Shown: positions 22,984 to 30,842 of the stretch, in pieces
How the letters are laid out: the number at the start of each line of letters is the position of its first letter
Position numbering within the stretch: the first letter of the stretch is position 1
Source of the DNA: Ignavibacteriales bacterium
Lineage (GTDB): Bacteria; Bacteroidota; Ignavibacteria; Ignavibacteriales; Ignavibacteriaceae
NCBI GenBank assembly: GCA_016182615.1
Contig: JACPGF010000101.1
Location: 1 to 32,020 of the forward strand
Direction of reading: 5' to 3'
DNA: 32,020 nt
Made by a program: the position numbers and the translations under genes
Notes under the pieces: model-generated
What the model was told of the DNA's origin: nothing
The model's database searches: none
The model's input: the letters and a program-made list of their open reading frames with translations, nothing else

Positions 22984-23952
22984 ATGAAGCGTTTATTTTC
23001 AATTAGCCTATTGTTATTTATTTCCTTGCTATTCAGCTCCTGCAAAAACTCAGTCCCACATGAAAAAATCCAAGTACGTAACGATGTCGCATACGAAGTA
23101 AATCAGGATAAACCTTATAGCGGTGAAGTTGTAAAAAAATCATCAAGCGGTGTTAAAGAGCGCGAAGAAAACTACGTCAATGGGAAACTTGAGGGGGAAA
23201 CTATATGGTATCATGATAATGGCAAAAAGAAATGGGTTATCAATTATGTTAACGGGAAAGCTGAAGGTGAAAGAGTTGATTACTTTGAGGGTGGAGAGAC
23301 CCAAATAGTAAGTAATTACAAAAATGGACAATGTGTTTCGCAGACAAGGTATTATAAGAATGGTCAAAAAATGTTTGAGGGTAAATTTTTCGGTGGAGAA
23401 GAATTAGCTGGCAATGTTAAATACTATGGCGAAAATGGCGATGTAAATTATGATGTGACGATTGACAACAATAGATTATATAATCGATTCTTCTGGAAAT
23501 CATCGAATGAAGATGCGTACTATCTTAATAAGCATACTATTCCATTTGATGATTTTATCCAAGCAAGTACAAAGTCTGCTGAAGAAAGAAGAAATATTTT
23601 AGGGAAACCAGTAACACTGGAAAAATTGCCAGGAAGTGAGCTGTATGAATTAGTCTTATTAGGCCCATGGTGGGAAAATGGGTTCAATATGCAAGCACTT
23701 GTAAATTTTAACTCGGTGGAAAAACTAGATAATTTTAGGATGTTTCATTTTGAAATTGATAAAGATGGTGATTCTATAAAAAAACTCATTGAAAATACTG
23801 CTAAGTATTTTGAAGAACATGGATATGCAATTATAAAACGTGAACCCATGACATTCTCAAAAAAATTTGGTGACTGGAAAGCCGAAATTGTATTTGGGGA
23901 ACATAGTGGCGTTTTAACATATGTTGTTATGATGGACAAACAGAAGAAATAG
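22984..23952 (+). CDS. MORN/YwqK-repeat lipoprotein
   Basis: A 322-residue exported protein. A signal peptide with a lipobox (LLFSSC, Cys20) ends the hydrophobic stretch, so it is a lipoprotein. Residues 35-150 hold four or five MORN_2/YwqK-type repeats (YSGEVVKK, LEGETIWYHDNGKKK, AEGERVDYFEGGE, YYKNGQKMFEGKF). The C-terminal half is unrecognised. YwqK-type proteins are sometimes named antitoxins of secreted toxins, but in Bacteroidota they are common surface lipoproteins. No toxin gene is adjacent. Confidence 0.7.
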   Translation: MKRLFSISLLLFISLLFSSCKNSVPHEKIQVRNDVAYEVNQDKPYSGEVVKKSSSGVKEREENYVNGKLEGETIWYHDNGKKKWVINYVNGKAEGERVDYFEGGETQIVSNYKNGQCVSQTRYYKNGQKMFEGKFFGGEELAGNVKYYGENGDVNYDVTIDNNRLYNRFFWKSSNEDAYYLNKHTIPFDDFIQASTKSAEERRNILGKPVTLEKLPGSELYELVLLGPWWENGFNMQALVNFNSVEKLDNFRMFHFEIDKDGDSIKKLIENTAKYFEEHGYAIIKREPMTFSKKFGDWKAEIVFGEHSGVLTYVVMMDKQKK

Positions 23953-24009
23953 CCGTCTTTTTAATCAGAGATATTTATTATTCACTTATAAATTTTAATA
24001 GAGAGTTCA

Positions 24010-24480
24010 ATGGAATGCCCACTTTGTAAAGGTGAAATAGCTGAAGGTGCGAAGGTTTGCAAGCATTGTAAAGCTAAGATAATTAAGTGCCCCAATTGTC
24101 TAGAATATACGGACGGTCACAAGGAAAAATGCCTGGTCTGTGATTCTCCTTTGGAGGTAGATGTTCAGAGTACGAAACAAAACAAAATCCCAGATGCTAT
24201 TCAACGCGAGGAAGCTGAAATTCTAATAATGAAAAACAAAAAATCTTTTGGCGTTTCACTATTCCTGAATTTTCTTTGGGCGGGTTGGGGTGTGTATTAT
24301 TGCAAAGCGGAAAATGGCCGCTGGATCGTTTTCGTGAATATAATAGCGTTTATTCTATCCTGGTTCACGGCTGCTGTTCCGTCACTTCTCTTGTTTATAT
24401 ATGCTTCGTTTATCTGTTACAGGCAAGTGGAAGTGTATAATGCGCAGCTGGAGCTTGAAACAAAAAAGAGAATTGGATAG
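24010..24480 (+). CDS. Double zinc-ribbon membrane protein
   Basis: A 156-residue protein. Two four-Cys ribbons are at Cys3/6/17/20 and Cys27/30/41/44, followed by a polar linker, then two or three hydrophobic spans from about residue 80 to 140 (LFLNFLWAGWGVYY, IVFVNIIAFILSWF, VPSLLLFIYASFICY). This resembles small ribbon-TM2-like proteins of unknown function. It starts 57 nt after the lipoprotein gene and may be co-transcribed with it. Confidence 0.65.
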   Translation: MECPLCKGEIAEGAKVCKHCKAKIIKCPNCLEYTDGHKEKCLVCDSPLEVDVQSTKQNKIPDAIQREEAEILIMKNKKSFGVSLFLNFLWAGWGVYYCKAENGRWIVFVNIIAFILSWFTAAVPSLLLFIYASFICYRQVEVYNAQLELETKKRIG

Positions 24481-24508
24481 GGATGCTCGCAAGAGTATCC
24501 CCATTTCC

Positions 24509-24533
24509 AACTATTCGAAAATTTCGAGTAGTT
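24509..24533. repeat. Hairpin repeat copy 1 (AACTATTCGAAA)
   Basis: AACTATTCGAAA pairs with TTTCGAGTAGTT (one G-U pair). It shares TCCAACTATYCGAA and AGTTCAAT with copy 2 at 25443-25467. It may be a terminator for the zinc-ribbon gene or a regulator site. Confidence 0.5.
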
Positions 24534-24596
24534 CAATTTTGGCGAAATAGCCCTAAATATTTTTCCCAAAAAATAAAATTTCAAACCGACATGCCT

Positions 24597-24620
24597 GGGG
24601 TGCCTAAATATAGGGGTGCC
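24597..24620 (+). repeat. Direct repeat GGGGTGCC x2
   Basis: GGGGTGCC occurs at 24597-24604 and 24613-24620, 16 bp apart, in AT-rich surroundings. Function unknown. Confidence 0.4.
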
Positions 24621-24787
24621 CCTTGTTTTGGAAAAACAATAACCAACAAAACATAACCCGTAACAACCAGATCATTCGAGGTTTCTCAACCTGGAGCCTC
24701 CTTATGCCAGGGGGTGGGTTGTGATTTTACCTCCATGATGAGTTTGCCTCCTGTGCTTTGCAAAGTGGTTTCGGGTTAAATAGTAAT

Positions 24788-25024
24788 TTATTCATTCTGT
24801 CCTCCAAGCTCATATCTTTTACGCAAGTGCCTGACAACATATGGTGAAATTATCTCTCCAAGATTATGCGACAGAATTTTAGCCGAAGTGTACATCCCAA
24901 ACCTGCTAAATAGAAGTTTCAATTCTTCTTCTCCAACAAGCTGCAATATTTTATAGCTCTTGCTGTAGGATATGTCCCGAGGCTTGCGGGTCTTGGGATA
25001 TTGATGTGTCCTTTTGTTGTTCAT
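24788..25024 (-). CDS. Small helix-turn-helix-like protein
   Basis: A 78-residue basic protein. The C-terminal half, AKILSHNLGEIISPYVVRHLR, resembles a helix-turn-helix with a recognition helix ending in RHLRKRYEL. A GGAGG site lies about 10 nt upstream of the ATG. It is in the minus-strand group between two related hairpins, which could be its operators. No named family is recognised. Confidence 0.5.
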   Translation of the reverse strand: MNNKRTHQYPKTRKPRDISYSKSYKILQLVGEEELKLLFSRFGMYTSAKILSHNLGEIISPYVVRHLRKRYELGGQNE

Positions 25025-25044
25025 ACATTTTTACCTCCAAAATG

Positions 25045-25074
25045 TGGCGTACGTCGTTATTGCTCCGCACGCCA
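25045..25074 (-). terminator. Hairpin after the 88-residue gene
   Basis: TGGCGT-A-CG pairs with CG-C-ACGCCA, a stem of eight pairs with one mismatch and a 12-nt loop. It lies between two minus-strand genes. On that strand it is followed by a CATTTT run, so it is a plausible but weak terminator. Confidence 0.35.
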
Positions 25075-25143
25075 ATTATTAATATTAATTGACTCCCATG
25101 GATATCTTACTTTCCATGGAAGCCATAAACGCTCGTGACCAGA

Positions 25144-25410
25144 TTATTTATCACACTTATGGAAAAAGATCGTGTAATCAATCCATAATTCGTCAACTAT
25201 TTCATCGTTTTTATAGAAACGATGAACGGCTATTAACTGATCCAGCGTATCTCCAATCTCTTCAGCTTTGTAACCATCATAATCGTTATACTCTTGATAA
25301 TATTCCAGAAACTTGATGTAGAACATTCTCGCTTCTATATGATTGTCTGCATCCGTTATTACGATTGCTGTATCTTTTGTTTTGCCATCTGTGTTACTGA
25401 TTTTAATCAT
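25144..25410 (-). CDS. 88-residue hypothetical protein
   Basis: The start has a strong GGAGG site 7 nt before the ATG. The protein is acidic and rich in Tyr and Asp, with FYIKFLEYYQEYNDYDGYKA and no signal, membrane span or Cys motif. No family is recognised. It is followed by a hairpin and lies downstream of the origin-like region on the same strand as the Rep-like gene. Confidence 0.55.
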   Translation of the reverse strand: MIKISNTDGKTKDTAIVITDADNHIEARMFYIKFLEYYQEYNDYDGYKAEEIGDTLDQLIAVHRFYKNDEIVDELWIDYTIFFHKCDK

Positions 25411-25442
25411 TTTAATTCCTCCAATTTGTTTATTTATATTTC

Positions 25443-25467
25443 CAACTATCCGAACTTTTCGGAAAGT
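25443..25467. repeat. Hairpin repeat copy 2 (AACTATCCGAA)
   Basis: AACTATCCGAA pairs with TTCGGAAAGTT (10 of 11) around CTTT. It lies in the leader of the 88-residue gene. Its flanks match copy 1 at 24509. Confidence 0.5.
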
Positions 25468-25485
25468 TCAATGTCCCGCATGTTA

Positions 25486-25512
25486 ACCGCCCGCCGCGAA
25501 GCATAGGGCGGT
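25486..25512 (-). terminator. GC-rich hairpin
   Basis: ACCGCCC at 25486-25492 pairs perfectly with GGGCGGT at 25506-25512 around a 13-nt loop, a GC-rich stem in an AT-rich region. It could end the Rep transcript on the minus strand or be part of the origin. Confidence 0.4.
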
Positions 25513-25584
25513 ATTTGTATATGAATATATATGAGTATATATGAGTGAAATTAAGTCCTTGTGTTATAAGGACTTATAACCACG

Positions 25585-25608
25585 TTTTACGGCTAAAGTA
25601 TTACTTTT
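25585..25608. repeat. Iteron 1
   Basis: TTTTACGGCTAAAGTATTAC followed by TTTT. Identical over 24 bases to iteron 3. Confidence 0.75.
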
Positions 25609-25629
25609 TACGGGCAAAGTATTACTTTT
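25606..25629. repeat. Iteron 2
   Basis: TTTTACGGGCAAAGTATTAC followed by TTTT, one base different from iterons 1 and 3. It overlaps iteron 1 by 3 bp. Confidence 0.75.
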
Positions 25630-25634
25630 GCCCC

Positions 25635-26687
25635 CTATTTTACGGCTAAAGTATTACTTTTCAGATCCTCATTAAGCCGCTCTATGTCGGATGGCAGGTA
25701 TATCCGCACAACCTGTTCAAAGAATTTAGCCGACTTCATCTTGCGGAGTTCGCTTATTGGGGGTTGTGTTTTGTTGATTATTGTCACTTCCTCCAGTGCA
25801 TCGATAAACGCAGCTTTTGCCTCGTTCTTCCGCTTGTTTTCAATTTTCATGGTTTCCATAAGCCGTTGCACGCTATAAGCTACGATCTTGTTCTTTCCTG
25901 TATTAAGTTTCGAGTTGCCAGAGTCTAGAAGCAAAAAATTAGCAAGCAGCAGAGCTGGAGCAGAGTAGTTTTTTGATGCAGGAAGCAAGGCTGTAGGGAA
26001 ACTGTAATATCCTCGACTCAGATTACGCTCTAATCCTTTTTCGTTGTTCATAACGGCTGTAATGCATCCTACAAAATTATGATTCACGCTCAGGGTGTAG
26101 TTTTTAGAATCAGCTTTAACAGCGTAAACAAACCAACCCCACTCCTTACTTTTTACTCTTCCAGAAGTATTTGTTCTGTACTCATGGATGTAATAGTTAA
26201 GATGTGTAAGTGAAAAAATTACGTCATCAATCTGTTTATAAATCTGTTTCTCGTATGAGCTGTACCCTAGGTATTCAAGAATTCGCTCTTTAGAAATTAC
26301 AACTTCAACAGTTTTACGTTGTTCATAAACTTCAGATAAAATAATCTGCGCGATTCTTAACCCAAGTCTGTGGAGCGACACGCGCTCCAGAGCACCAGCG
26401 ATATTTTCATCGGCAAAGTCGGCTATACCAAAACCAACCTGATAATTTCCGTAGTGCCTTACAATAAATTTCTGTGAACGGTATTTGCCAACCGCAGCTA
26501 ATGCTTGGCGCTTCTGTTCGTCTGAGAGTGCCTCTACACCTAATTTTTCACACTCGGCCTTAAGTATGTCATCGCGGAATGGTAGATTTTGAAAATCAGA
26601 GAATATACCCTTCTGCATTAATAGGGGCAGCATTTCCTGCCCCGTTGTTCTATCTATCTTGACTACTGGGAATTGTTGTGAACTCAT
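25635..26687 (-). CDS. Putative replication initiator (winged-helix Rep-like)
   Basis: A 350-residue protein. The middle (about 125-225) has VVISKERILEYLGYSSYEK, then a helix and strand pair, matching the winged-helix pattern of plasmid initiators. A second winged-helix-like part follows at about 250-340. The ATG has GGAGGTGG upstream and overlaps the stop of the primase-helicase gene as ATGA. Iterons lie at and just beyond its 3' end, as often seen for iteron plasmid initiators. A named Rep family could not be assigned, so the call leans on fold pattern and position. Confidence 0.5.
   Translation of the reverse strand: MSSQQFPVVKIDRTTGQEMLPLLMQKGIFSDFQNLPFRDDILKAECEKLGVEALSDEQKRQALAAVGKYRSQKFIVRHYGNYQVGFGIADFADENIAGALERVSLHRLGLRIAQIILSEVYEQRKTVEVVISKERILEYLGYSSYEKQIYKQIDDVIFSLTHLNYYIHEYRTNTSGRVKSKEWGWFVYAVKADSKNYTLSVNHNFVGCITAVMNNEKGLERNLSRGYYSFPTALLPASKNYSAPALLLANFLLLDSGNSKLNTGKNKIVAYSVQRLMETMKIENKRKNEAKAAFIDALEEVTIINKTQPPISELRKMKSAKFFEQVVRIYLPSDIERLNEDLKSNTLAVK
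25638..25661. repeat. Iteron 3, inside the 3' end of the Rep-like gene
   Basis: Same 24-base sequence as iteron 1. On the minus strand it encodes the last residues, KSNTLAVK, of the Rep-like protein, so the coding end and origin overlap. Confidence 0.75.
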
Positions 26688-28555
26688 GCATGTCCACCTC
26701 CATCGCTAAATAATGGCCCTGCTGGAGGCTGTGCGAGCTGAATTATCGGAACTTCGGTCATTGTACCTGTAGCCCGTTTGAATGTTAAGTACTGGATACC
26801 TTTGTAATCAGACAGTTTGTTTTTAACATATTCCAGCGTTAAAGTTGGTTCATCGCTTCTCAGGTCTTCTGTCTTTCCATAAAGCATCCATACAACATTT
26901 GCATTATAGGCAAACTTCCCAGTTTCCATAAGGTCGTGCATGGTAGGAGCTTTGTCTTTTCCTTCTTCTTTCGTTTTTTTACGAAGTTCCCCAGTTGTGA
27001 GGATTGGTAACCTATACATATCCACGAGTAACTTCACCTGACGTGCTCGCTCAATGTTTTCCTCTCTAATGCCACCCCTAAATTTGTCTACCACTTCCAG
27101 GTTGTATAGCCCGTCAATGAATACTACTAATTTGCTCTTATCGGCAATACTTTCGATTACTGTCCTCAGGTGTTCAATTGAGTTTACATCTGCCGTGTCA
27201 TGAACAATTAATCGACCCGAACGAATCAAATTGAGCAGCTTAGTTCGGCTGCTCTGAAGAAGTTTCGCCTTTGCAGGGTCGGTTTGTTGTTTACTGGTAT
27301 CATTTAATCCTAAACCTGTCATAATCCCTAAGAATCTTTTAGCTGTATATATTCTGGAATCATCCAGAGAAAAATACATGACCGTAGCATCAGGGTTGGT
27401 TTCAAGAATGTCCAAAGTCATATTTGTCAGCACCGCTGTTTTGCCTACATTGGACTCTGCGCCTAATAAATAAAAGCCAGGCTGCAAGCCGTCTACGTGT
27501 CCCGCAAGCTCCTTAAACTTTGTCAACGGAAATCCAAGAAGTTTATTTGGGTCTCTGGTATCGTCCAATAAGAACTGTTCTTCAAGCTCTTTATCAAATG
27601 GAACAGCCCCTACCTTAGCAGGCACTTCTGTTTTGGCAAAAGCAAAAGGCTCATAGCCGTAATTAGCCGCAATTAAGTAAAGCGTGTCGATATCATTATA
27701 CTTATCTGTATCGGCCAGTAAGTTATTGAATTTACTTTCTACATCAGCATAAGTGTCTTTGAAGTTAGGATTATCATCCGACATCAAATGAAAATACTGT
27801 CTTCCGTACTCTCCCAAAGGTGCAAGTGCGAAACCACAGGCAAGCCATTCATTGTATGTAAGCTTCTGCTTCCGTAAACAGTCTACTGCACCACGAAGCA
27901 TCACACTATCCACGGGAGAATAAGTGAAATCAATGCGGCCTCCTATTTTTGTATTCGTTGTAACTGGGCAGATGATATCGGTACTCAAAGTTTTCGATTC
28001 GGCATTAAAATAGAGTTCAGGATCATAGCTAAAAAAGCAAGGTCTTGAAGCGTCTGATGTTGTATCTGGTTCTGCTCCTAAGTCAATCTTAAATTGCGCC
28101 GCATAGAATTTGTACAACTGCGAAAAGAAATTATAGTCGGTAATTTCTTTGTCTAATTTGTAAATTACTTTTAGCCCGTTACCCCTGGGTGAGACAAAGT
28201 ATGCAAATACATACTCGTCATTTTGAAGACGTGCTTTTAATTCATTGAGTTCTTCATCAAGGTGATCGTAATCGAAGAGAAGGAAAGATGAACCCAAAAG
28301 ATTCACATTCTTTCTATGGCCATTATTGAAGGTCCCTAGGTTAAAAAAAGGCAGATTCTGTACTTTGTATTTTTTCTGCTCCTCATCGTCCTCGATAGCA
28401 CGAAGTATGTTGGTGTGTTTTTTTAGTGATTCTGAGGTTTTAATCTCATTAAATATTTCCCCAATAGTGGTAGTCTTCAGGTTCTCAGATTTGAAAACCT
28501 TTTCATTGTATACGGCGTTAAAGCCTAATTTATCATTATTGTTCAGTCCTTTCAT
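26684..28555 (-). CDS. Primase-helicase (BT4734/VirE-type N-terminus, DnaB-like ATPase)
   Basis: A 623-residue replication protein with three parts. An N-terminal BT4734/VirE_N primase-like domain (about 40-190) has FLLFDYDHLDEEL, SPRGNGLKVIYKL and SDASRPCFFSYD. A PriCT-2-like domain (about 210-300) has the NEWLACGFALAPLG and YLIAANYGY stretches. A C-terminal RecA-fold helicase (about 335-600) has Walker A GAESNVGKTA and Walker B LVVFIDGLYNL. It would make primers and unwind DNA for the element. The N-terminal ATG overlaps the DUF5659-like gene by 20 nt and its stop overlaps the Rep-like start. Confidence 0.82.
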   Translation of the reverse strand: MKGLNNNDKLGFNAVYNEKVFKSENLKTTTIGEIFNEIKTSESLKKHTNILRAIEDDEEQKKYKVQNLPFFNLGTFNNGHRKNVNLLGSSFLLFDYDHLDEELNELKARLQNDEYVFAYFVSPRGNGLKVIYKLDKEITDYNFFSQLYKFYAAQFKIDLGAEPDTTSDASRPCFFSYDPELYFNAESKTLSTDIICPVTTNTKIGGRIDFTYSPVDSVMLRGAVDCLRKQKLTYNEWLACGFALAPLGEYGRQYFHLMSDDNPNFKDTYADVESKFNNLLADTDKYNDIDTLYLIAANYGYEPFAFAKTEVPAKVGAVPFDKELEEQFLLDDTRDPNKLLGFPLTKFKELAGHVDGLQPGFYLLGAESNVGKTAVLTNMTLDILETNPDATVMYFSLDDSRIYTAKRFLGIMTGLGLNDTSKQQTDPAKAKLLQSSRTKLLNLIRSGRLIVHDTADVNSIEHLRTVIESIADKSKLVVFIDGLYNLEVVDKFRGGIREENIERARQVKLLVDMYRLPILTTGELRKKTKEEGKDKAPTMHDLMETGKFAYNANVVWMLYGKTEDLRSDEPTLTLEYVKNKLSDYKGIQYLTFKRATGTMTEVPIIQLAQPPAGPLFSDGGGHA

Positions 28556-28817
28556 TGTTATTATTCTCGTGATTTTGTATTGATACTGAAGAGTTGTTAT
28601 GCATTAAACCCTTCAATTGTCTTAGTGTGAGTCCGTAAACTGACGGATCAACTAGTATTTGGCTTAGATAGTAGCGGCTGATTGTCTTTTGCAATTCAGG
28701 AGTATCCTGAAAGGAGAAGACTGTATAGCCGTTTTCTCTATTGTGATCTACTAAACGGAATCCTTTAAGTAAAAGGACTCCAGTGAGGTAAAAATCCTTG
28801 ATTTCGTGTATTTTCAT
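28536..28817 (-). CDS. DUF5659-like small protein
   Basis: A 93-residue protein: FYLTGVLLLKGFRL, then YTVFSFQDTPEL, VDPSVYGLTLRQLKGLMHN and a polar N/E-rich tail. The layout resembles DUF5659-type proteins often found before primases on phages and plasmids; function unknown. No clear ribosome site precedes the ATG. Confidence 0.55.
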   Translation of the reverse strand: MKIHEIKDFYLTGVLLLKGFRLVDHNRENGYTVFSFQDTPELQKTISRYYLSQILVDPSVYGLTLRQLKGLMHNNSSVSIQNHENNNNERTEQ

Positions 28818-29148
28818 GGTGTTGTACCGAATTATCGTTGATAAAGCCTATTTGGCTTGGTTTTCGGTTAAAGAGTTGTCAGTTGTCGAGTTGTAAGTTT
28901 CGGTGAGGTTTGTTTTTTTGTTTCCTATAACTTAATATTCGCAATTATTTTGATCATGTCAAGACCGAGTAAATAAATATATTAATTATTTTCAACTGCC
29001 AGTGTGTTCATGTTTCCAATAGTATAATATTCGATTAAAAAGTCTATAAATCAAGGGCAGACCAATAAATATTTTCAGCAAGTTGTCAATTATCTTTCTT
29101 ACATATAAGATAGCCGCCTGGACCTGATTAGTCAAGTCCAGAGGCGAA
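28818..29148. other. 331-bp gap with short tandem repeats and a hairpin
   Basis: It contains AGTTGTC-AGTTGTC-G-AGTTGTA (28874-28895) and the hairpin listed at 29115. It should contain the promoter for the minus-strand replication genes. No gene was seen. Confidence 0.4.
29115..29146 (-). terminator. Hairpin after the resolvase pseudogene
   Basis: CGCCTGGAC at 29115-29123 pairs with GTCCA-G-AGGCG at 29136-29146 (one bulge), loop 12 nt, just downstream of the resolvase stop. No long T-run, so it is a likely but not classic terminator. Confidence 0.5.
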
Positions 29149-29727
29149 TTAATTCTTTTTGGTCGCAATTATCTGATTGTAAGCCGATTTGGAGATACTC
29201 AGTTTCTTACAAATAGCCTTATAGCTCATTCCTTTGTCTTTAAGTTCTAGTACTGCACTAATTGTAAAAGGGGGTATTTTGGTCGGCCCAGTTTTACCCC
29301 ATTCAATTTCGCTTTTTCCATGCCCGCAATAACGCGTAACGCAAAACAGATCTCTCGAACTCAGAGAACGCGGAAATCATTGTAAACAAAACTTTCCCCG
29401 CAGGTGCGCTCGTATCTATATTTTCCTTGAATGAAATAAAATCGACTCCCAGGCTGTTGAACTCTTCCAGAGCGTTTATTAGCTCTTTTGTGCTACGAGC
29501 GAATCTATCAAAACGCCAAACCAAAACACAGTCAGTCTTTCTCTTCCGAACATCATCAAAAAGTCTCATATAATTCTCTCATCGTTCTTACTGCCACTAG
29601 AGTAGTCGATGTATTCGTGAACGATTTCAAGCCCACGAACATTTGCATATGCCCTTAGATCAATAATCTGCATATCAACGTTTTGTTCCTTTGTTGACAC
29701 ACGGGCGTAAATAGTAACTCGTTTCAT
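29149..29727 (-). pseudogene. Serine resolvase/invertase, two frameshifts
   Basis: Three pieces in different frames make one recombinase. N-terminal piece from 29727: MKRVTIYARVSTKEQNVDMQ (catalytic Ser in YARVSTKEQ) to GSKNDERII-stop. Middle piece 29569-29303: LFDDVRKRKTDCVLVWRFDR, ARSTKELINALEEF and FSEFERSVLR. C-terminal piece ending at 29149: VIAGMEKAKLNGVKLGRPK followed by a helix-turn-helix ending TKKN. The first break fits an extra GA in a (GA)3 run near 29574-29579; the second fits a lost base near 29335-29340. It is likely inactive, so the element may no longer resolve or invert by this enzyme. Confidence 0.88.
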
Positions 29728-29942
29728 AGTATTTTCCTTTGTTTGTGATACCATGATTCTTTTACCGATTACTGGGGCATTTTATTTAAGTTTAGTTAAA
29801 AGGAAAGGGATTTCGGATTGCTAAGTCCTTTTATTTTAGTAATTTTTGCTACGCATTTTTGCAACCCTTTTGGAAAGCATTTTCTCATCTCTAAATGACA
29901 TTGGTGAAAAGGGATTTGGTTTCAAACAATGGAGTAGAATTT

Positions 29943-30803
29943 ATGACATCAAAGGATTTTTTGGCACACCTTTATCGTTGTCTGTGGAAGTATATTATCC
30001 TAGAGGATAATTTTAACAAGTATTGGCAAATGGAAGATGACGCAGAATATGATCCTCCAAGTTTTTACGCAGACCATATACCAGAATTAATAAATGAGCT
30101 TAAAAACGATTTCAATTTCAAAAGTGCCTTTAGTGAAATTGTTGGGACTCTGGATTTAAGTTCTCGTCCTGTCATTTCCGATTTTATGGCATGGTACACA
30201 TATATGGAAGATAAAACTGGAAGTGATATATTCAACTCACAGAGGATATCTTACACCGCGTTGGATAATCTTGTGGAATTAGTTAAAACCTCAATTATGC
30301 CTTCTATTTCTGAGAGTGAAATGTCGAAAAATCATTTGGATATGATATTATCAGTTATAGATCGATTCACATCTGCATCAAAATCCTTAAGTACTCGAAG
30401 AAAAGGTAAGCCAATAATACGCATCCGAGACGAATATGATGTACAAGATATTTTACACGTAATATTAAAACCTTTTATCCCAACCATCAGGACAGAAGAG
30501 GTCGTGCCAGGAAATGATGATAGACGCTTCCTAAAGATTGATTTTCTAACTGGAAAAGGTAAAACGGCACTTGAGTGCAAATTCATTAGAAACAAAGCCC
30601 ACGCTAAAAAAATATCAGCTGAAATTAACGACGATATCCAAACATATATTAATCATCCAGATTGTGATAATTTGGTGTTTTTTATTTATGATCCAAATTT
30701 GTTTATCCCAAGCCCAACTCTGTTCGAAAATAAATATACAGCGAATCAATCGGTAAATCAAAAACATGTCAAAATACTTTTAAGAATCAGGCCGAGCAAT
30801 TAG
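29943..30803 (+). CDS. DpnII/MboI-like PD-(D/E)xK nuclease
   Basis: A 286-residue protein started at MTSKDF, which has GGAG six bases upstream; an ATG 48 nt earlier is possible. The C-terminal third carries KIDFLTGKGKTALECKFIRN, that is the D...ExK catalytic signature, followed by AEINDDIQTYINHPDCDNLV and FFIYDPN. This layout matches the nuclease domain known from DpnII/MboI-type restriction enzymes and many stand-alone effectors. The N-terminal half is helical and unrecognised. No methyltransferase lies beside it, so it may be an effector rather than half of a classic RM pair. It is followed 39 nt later by a HEPN-like gene. Confidence 0.65.
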   Translation: MTSKDFLAHLYRCLWKYIILEDNFNKYWQMEDDAEYDPPSFYADHIPELINELKNDFNFKSAFSEIVGTLDLSSRPVISDFMAWYTYMEDKTGSDIFNSQRISYTALDNLVELVKTSIMPSISESEMSKNHLDMILSVIDRFTSASKSLSTRRKGKPIIRIRDEYDVQDILHVILKPFIPTIRTEEVVPGNDDRRFLKIDFLTGKGKTALECKFIRNKAHAKKISAEINDDIQTYINHPDCDNLVFFIYDPNLFIPSPTLFENKYTANQSVNQKHVKILLRIRPSN

Positions 30804-30842
30804 TACAACCAATAATATATTTTTAACAAATGGGTGATATTT

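Larger units (their letters stand above)
24481..24787. other. 307-bp gap with repeats
   Basis: It holds a hairpin related to one at 25443 (24509-24533) and a 16-bp-period direct repeat of GGGGTGCC at 24597 and 24613. Further right, CAACCTGG/CCAGG...GGGTTG could fold. No convincing gene was found; a 15-codon minus-strand ORF with a GGAGG site near 24735 is too short to call. Confidence 0.4.
25517..25661. other. Putative replication origin: AT-rich decamers plus iterons
   Basis: From left to right: three tandem 10-bp AT-rich units (GTATATGAAT, ATATATGAGT, ATATATGAGT at 25517-25546); a perfect hairpin AAGTCCTT/AAGGACTT (25553-25575); then three iterons of the form TTTTACGGCTAAAGTATTAC plus TTTT at 25585, 25606 and 25638. 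The iteron starts are 21 and 32 bp apart, about two and three helix turns, so bound proteins would sit on one face. Each iteron contains the palindrome AAAGTA-T-TACTTT. A Rep-like gene lies directly beside the array. Iterons plus AT-rich repeats are the usual make-up of an iteron plasmid origin. No DnaA box was identified. Confidence 0.6.

Noticed and set aside
25089-25316. Plus-strand 75-residue open frame
   Set aside because: It overlaps the minus-strand 88-residue gene, which has a strong GGAGG site; no ribosome site precedes the plus-strand ATG.
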